Below are positions 60,398 to 64,000 of a DNA stretch of 64,000 nt, in pieces (within the stretch, counting starts at the first letter, position 1; every line of letters starts with the position of its first letter). The translations under genes were made by a program, and so were the position numbers. Under the pieces are notes generated by a model that saw only the letters and a list, made by a program, of their open reading frames with translations, searched no databases and was not told where the DNA came from. Source of the stretch: Mugil cephalus. Lineage: Eukaryota; Chordata; Actinopteri; Mugiliformes; Mugilidae. Where the stretch lies: assembly GCF_022458985.1 (NCBI RefSeq), contig NC_061781.1:16399001-16463000 (forward strand). Direction: 5' to 3'.

Positions 60398-62431
60398 CTG
60401 CAAGACAGCAAAGACAAACACCTCATTAGAGCCTTGATTTGAGAGGACAAAACACTGAACACAAAAGCGTTACATTTAACAACAGCCTCACTGACGACTA
60501 AGTAGACGCACAAAGTGGTGTCTATATGTTATTAGTGTCAAACTGAACGTCACATTATCCACAACATGAAATTGACAAAATCACTAATGGGAAAAAAATG
60601 GCAAATTACTTTATAAAACCACGTAAAAACCAGTAAGGTTGCTAATTTGAATTTATTCAAAGTAGACGCCAGCGCAAGTCATTGGGTTTAACCTTCTTAT
60701 TACGTTTCTCCTTAATCCTTTTTAAACAAAAACTCCACTCCACTGTAAACACTTGAAAGAGATATTATGTAAGACAACAAACTGTGCAATTCAACGACAG
60801 CTTCTACCTTTAACAGAATTGTGCCAGTCTTGGCTTAGACCATGTATAAACTAAAATGAAGGAGATGCAAATGTTGAGTACGTAATCCCACAAAACAATG
60901 ACGGTTTAAAAAAGTAATTGTTTTCATTTTATGATGCTATACACACCTAATGCCGATTCACTCACTTCATGCATCACCAGCCTAGAAATAGAAAATCCAG
61001 TTCAAGCTCAACCTATGACCTATAGTTCCATATAAACGCGCAAAATAGCCCAAATTCAACAGACAATTGCGAGACAATAATAAAATGGGTCAAATTAGAT
61101 TCCTATGTCAGCAAAAACTAGTATGCAAGGGGCTGTGTGAGCACATCTGTTTTCTGTCGACGTAACGCACACACACTTGGACGTCTGACCTCTCTTGAGG
61201 TTTCAGTCTGCCATGCATGGTAGAAAATAAGCCCACGCTTTCGTCTTCACAGCCATGCTTTATGCATAACCAATCCTTCCCTATAAAAGAAGTCTTTGTT
61301 TTCATTTTACCATCTCATCAACACGGGCTACACTCCCATGCGTTCACCGTGAACACTGCCCAAGAGGGTCTGCCTCTGAAATACAGCAAGGTCATTCAAT
61401 GAATAAGTGTAATTTTATTTTCTGCGCTGTATGATACAGGACTAAAACATAATCACCATCCTTGTATCCCAGTATCTACTGACATTCACTGAGTTCAATG
61501 CCAAAAAAAAATAAAAAATAAAACCCTTCTTACTCTCTCTGCTACAGAATTGCCCAAGCAAGCAATTACCTTCCAGCAGGGAAGAAACTTAGACTCTGCT
61601 ACATGACTGTCTGTGCCAGGTATTCAAAAAGAAAATATGCCAAAACAAACCAGCCCTGACATGTAGGGATTACCTCAAGTGAGATAAACTAACAGGACCC
61701 AGGGGTAGAGCAGAGACCAGATGCTAAATATCAAGTGCACATAACAATTAAACCCAAGACATCTGAAGTTACTCTGAGCACACGTATTCCAGATGAATGT
61801 TTCTCTTACACAGGTCAAAGTAGCTTAATTAAAAAAAGAGAATAGAGTTATAATGCTGCAATTAGGACGTATGCAATCCAGGCTGAAGTGGAGGTTAAGG
61901 TCTGTTGATGCCACCATGGAGCAGGCTGCATCACGGACAGCGTTGCATGCAGCAGAACAATGCTTCTTTAATCAATGGTAAGATACGGCCGTAAACCTCT
62001 GTGAATACAAGGAAGAGGCGTCACCAAGTCCACGGCCAGCGTGTGTAGGCAGCGACGCACCAATCAGGTGAAAGGAAGTTTCTAGAACAGTCACTCATTC
62101 ATTCAACCGCACAAGCTGCGCATCTTAAAAGACTCCTCGCTTTTTTTTTTCTTTTTTTTTTTGTCTTTTTATTTTTCCTCTCTATACTGAACGAGTCGTG
62201 CGTGGATATTTAAGGCGTTACATATAATGCTGTTCCCGTGTCCGCTTTAAAATATCTCTGGCATTTCTTCCTGGCTGACGTCAGCGCTAACGCATAGGTC
62301 TGATGTCAGCTTCACAATATAATTGGTGATAGGAGGGCTGACATTACCGACCTTCACAGGGTTAACTCGGCGTATACATTTTACATGGTGAATTAAAATT
62401 AACACAAAAACAAGTTTACACACAGACTCAC
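60398..62431 (-). other. slc5a3: Candidate 5' UTR intron of slc5a3
   Basis: The interval is bounded on the minus strand by a donor (gtgagtct at 62431) and an acceptor (ending 60398). It contains no recognised exon. In human, the first exon shared with MRPS6 is likewise separated by an intron from the SLC5A3 coding exon. Confidence 0.45.
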
Positions 62432-62762
62432 CGGCTCCACTGTCAAAACACTGAACATGTACCTTGTGCAGCAAGTGTTAGCTAAAGATGCTAAAGCTCC
62501 ACGCCCCATGGGGGAGATATGAATGGAGAAGAAGATGATGAGGAAGGAGAAGAAGAAGATGCGGAGGCTCTCTCCCGGAGATGTGTTACTTCTTCTACCC
62601 ACGCAGTTCTCCGCGCTCTTGCTTTGGCTTCAGCAGCTGTGTGCGTCCTCTTTGAGTTTCACAGAAGCTGTATGATGCATCTGACAACAACGCTGCTTAT
62701 CCTCCTTAAATTCCACGCCCCACACGTGTAGCACACCCGTGACGCGACTGAAAACGCCCACT
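62432..62762 (-). other. slc5a3: Candidate non-coding first exon of slc5a3
   Basis: The minus strand has TATAAA at 62790-62795 and, some 360 nt further, a strong donor GGAGCCG then gtgagtct at 62432/62431. An ATG within it opens a short frame (MGRGALASLANTCC at its start) that ends soon after splicing to the 60397 exon, so it would be a uORF. Unlike human, it does not encode an MRPS6 N-terminus. The 5' boundary is inferred from the TATA box. Confidence 0.35.
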
Positions 62763-62789
62763 AGAAATCGCCTCAGCCAATTACCTCTG

Positions 62790-62795
62790 TTTATA
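62790..62795 (-). promoter_or_regulatory. TATA box, candidate slc5a3 promoter
   Basis: GTTATAAACAG on the minus strand lies in a locally GC-richer segment, with an E-box-like ACACGTGT between it and the candidate donor. It agrees in strand and position with the slc5a3 leader. Confidence 0.35.
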
Positions 62796-64000
62796 ACGGC
62801 CTAAAAGACATAAGACATTCTTCATTTATCGCACGTATGGGAAATTTCCTTGTCACAGCAGCGCAGACAAGAGAAATATAAAGACTTTATGCTGACCAAT
62901 AAAGCTGATTCTGATGTATATACAGTGTGGAATGGTAACTAAAATTGCTAAAATTGGTAATTATAATATAATTGCTAAGATTATAAAATTGCAGTGAGGT
63001 GGTAATTTTTTAATTTTTCTTATGTCTGGTCAGTTAAATACATTTTAAGCAACTATATACTGGTATTACAAAATGAAATTACGCTAATCCATTGCATCGT
63101 TAACTGTGACAACTTTACTACACATTAATAAAAGAATTAAGATGCCATTTGTGCAGAGATATTTGCACAAATTAGTAATCATTTAACTTCAACAATATGC
63201 CCAACTTTTTATTATTATTAACCTTCCAACACTAACTTCTTATCAAACCGTCTACACCTAATCTTCGCTTGCCTGCATCCACAAATAAGCTATCATGTGT
63301 CTCATGACAGAAACTACTAGAAACTCACGCTCTGGCTGATTACAGAAGTTCGTACGGTAATCGGATTTAAGGAGACGTCTCTGTAATCTGGAAACATCTA
63401 GAAGGTCTGTTTAATAATTAAAGAGATTGGTTTCATTTTGACTTTCTCAACTACAGTTTCTCTGCAGCCTCGCGAATTTCAGTATCCGTACTCATGCCCA
63501 TTTTTATACAGTTATGCACACTCAGCTTTTGAAGCAACACATGTTTTCATTTTACAAGAGATCTGGCATGGGAGAAGCTATTCATTGGAAAGCATTGGGC
63601 CTGTGATCGAGAGGAAATAGTTGAAATTCTAGAGCAACAGGAGTAAAACTCGCCACTCAAAGCTTACCAGCACCTAATCTGTTGGAGCTATTGTGCCATC
63701 AGTGAATTGCAAAGCGATGCATCCTCTCAAGGTTAAGCAATATGAGGTTTAATCTACTGAGTTAATAAATATAGTGCATTAAATATGGGAGAAAATCTCT
63801 CATTTACATCATACAGCAGCACCTCAAGTGGAGAGTGGGCCCTTAAGTATGAAAACAGCAGATTAAAAATGAACATGAATGTGTCCTGATTTCAATAAAT
63901 GGTGCATTTATTGTATTTTATTTTTATTGTATTGTATATTGTATTGTTGGTGTGGTTCAGTTAGGCTGCATGATTTAATGGCAAAAAAGAAATACCCATT
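62796..64000. other. Upstream flank of slc5a3, no gene recognised
   Basis: No exon is seen before the window ends. A tonicity-element-like match lies at 63389-63399. The right edge is AT-rich. Confidence 0.5.
63389..63399 (+). promoter_or_regulatory. Possible tonicity-responsive (NFAT5) element
   Basis: TGGAAACATCT fits the TonE consensus TGGAAANNYNY at all fixed positions. It lies about 0.6 kb upstream of the candidate slc5a3 TATA box. The motif is short and one match is expected by chance in a region this size, so support rests mainly on the known osmotic control of SLC5A3 in mammals. Confidence 0.2.

Overview
The window is vertebrate genomic DNA, almost certainly a teleost fish with a compact percomorph-style genome. 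The genes have short introns with GT-AG junctions, the intergenic DNA is rich in (CA)n tracts, and there are several decayed copies of a Tc1/mariner family typical of fish. I see no operons, viral genes or CRISPR arrays. Six protein-coding genes can be supported; I joined their exons by hand and the reading phases close in every case.

Layout: (1) 1-5.8 kb holds no recognisable gene. (2) 5.86-7.12 kb, minus strand: a six-exon NQO1-family quinone oxidoreductase of 271 aa. (3) 7.1-14.6 kb is intergenic and includes a strong CTCF-like motif. (4) 14.6-16.0 kb, plus strand: the bHLH gene nhlh2, with a non-coding first exon and one coding exon. (5) 18.5-36.5 kb, plus strand: vangl1, a four-pass planar cell polarity protein of 542 aa in eight coding exons. 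(6) 37.5-42.3 kb, minus strand: casq2, cardiac calsequestrin, 11 exons, 428 aa, with a very long poly-aspartate tail. It lies tail-to-tail with vangl1. (7) 44.5-45 kb, minus strand: kcne2, a single-pass potassium channel beta subunit. (8) 45-56 kb is gene-poor; it holds a 150-bp inverted-repeat/tandem structure with a perfect 48-bp palindrome, two Tc1/mariner remnants and a possible orphan 3' terminal exon. (9) 56-62.8 kb, minus strand: slc5a3, the sodium/myo-inositol cotransporter, with its 710-aa CDS in one exon and a candidate non-coding first exon about 2 kb upstream.

The gene set joins two human neighbourhoods. NHLH2, VANGL1 and CASQ2 lie together on human 1p13, while KCNE2 and SLC5A3 lie together on 21q22. 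The junction falls between casq2 and kcne2, and puts two genes linked in humans to inherited or acquired ventricular arrhythmia about 2.4 kb apart on the same strand. No wholly new system is evident. The points most worth checking are the altered catalytic residues of the NQO1-like enzyme, the aspartate tail, a candidate 36-nt in-frame vangl1 microexon, the split kcne2 start, and the large palindrome at 49.86-50.01 kb.
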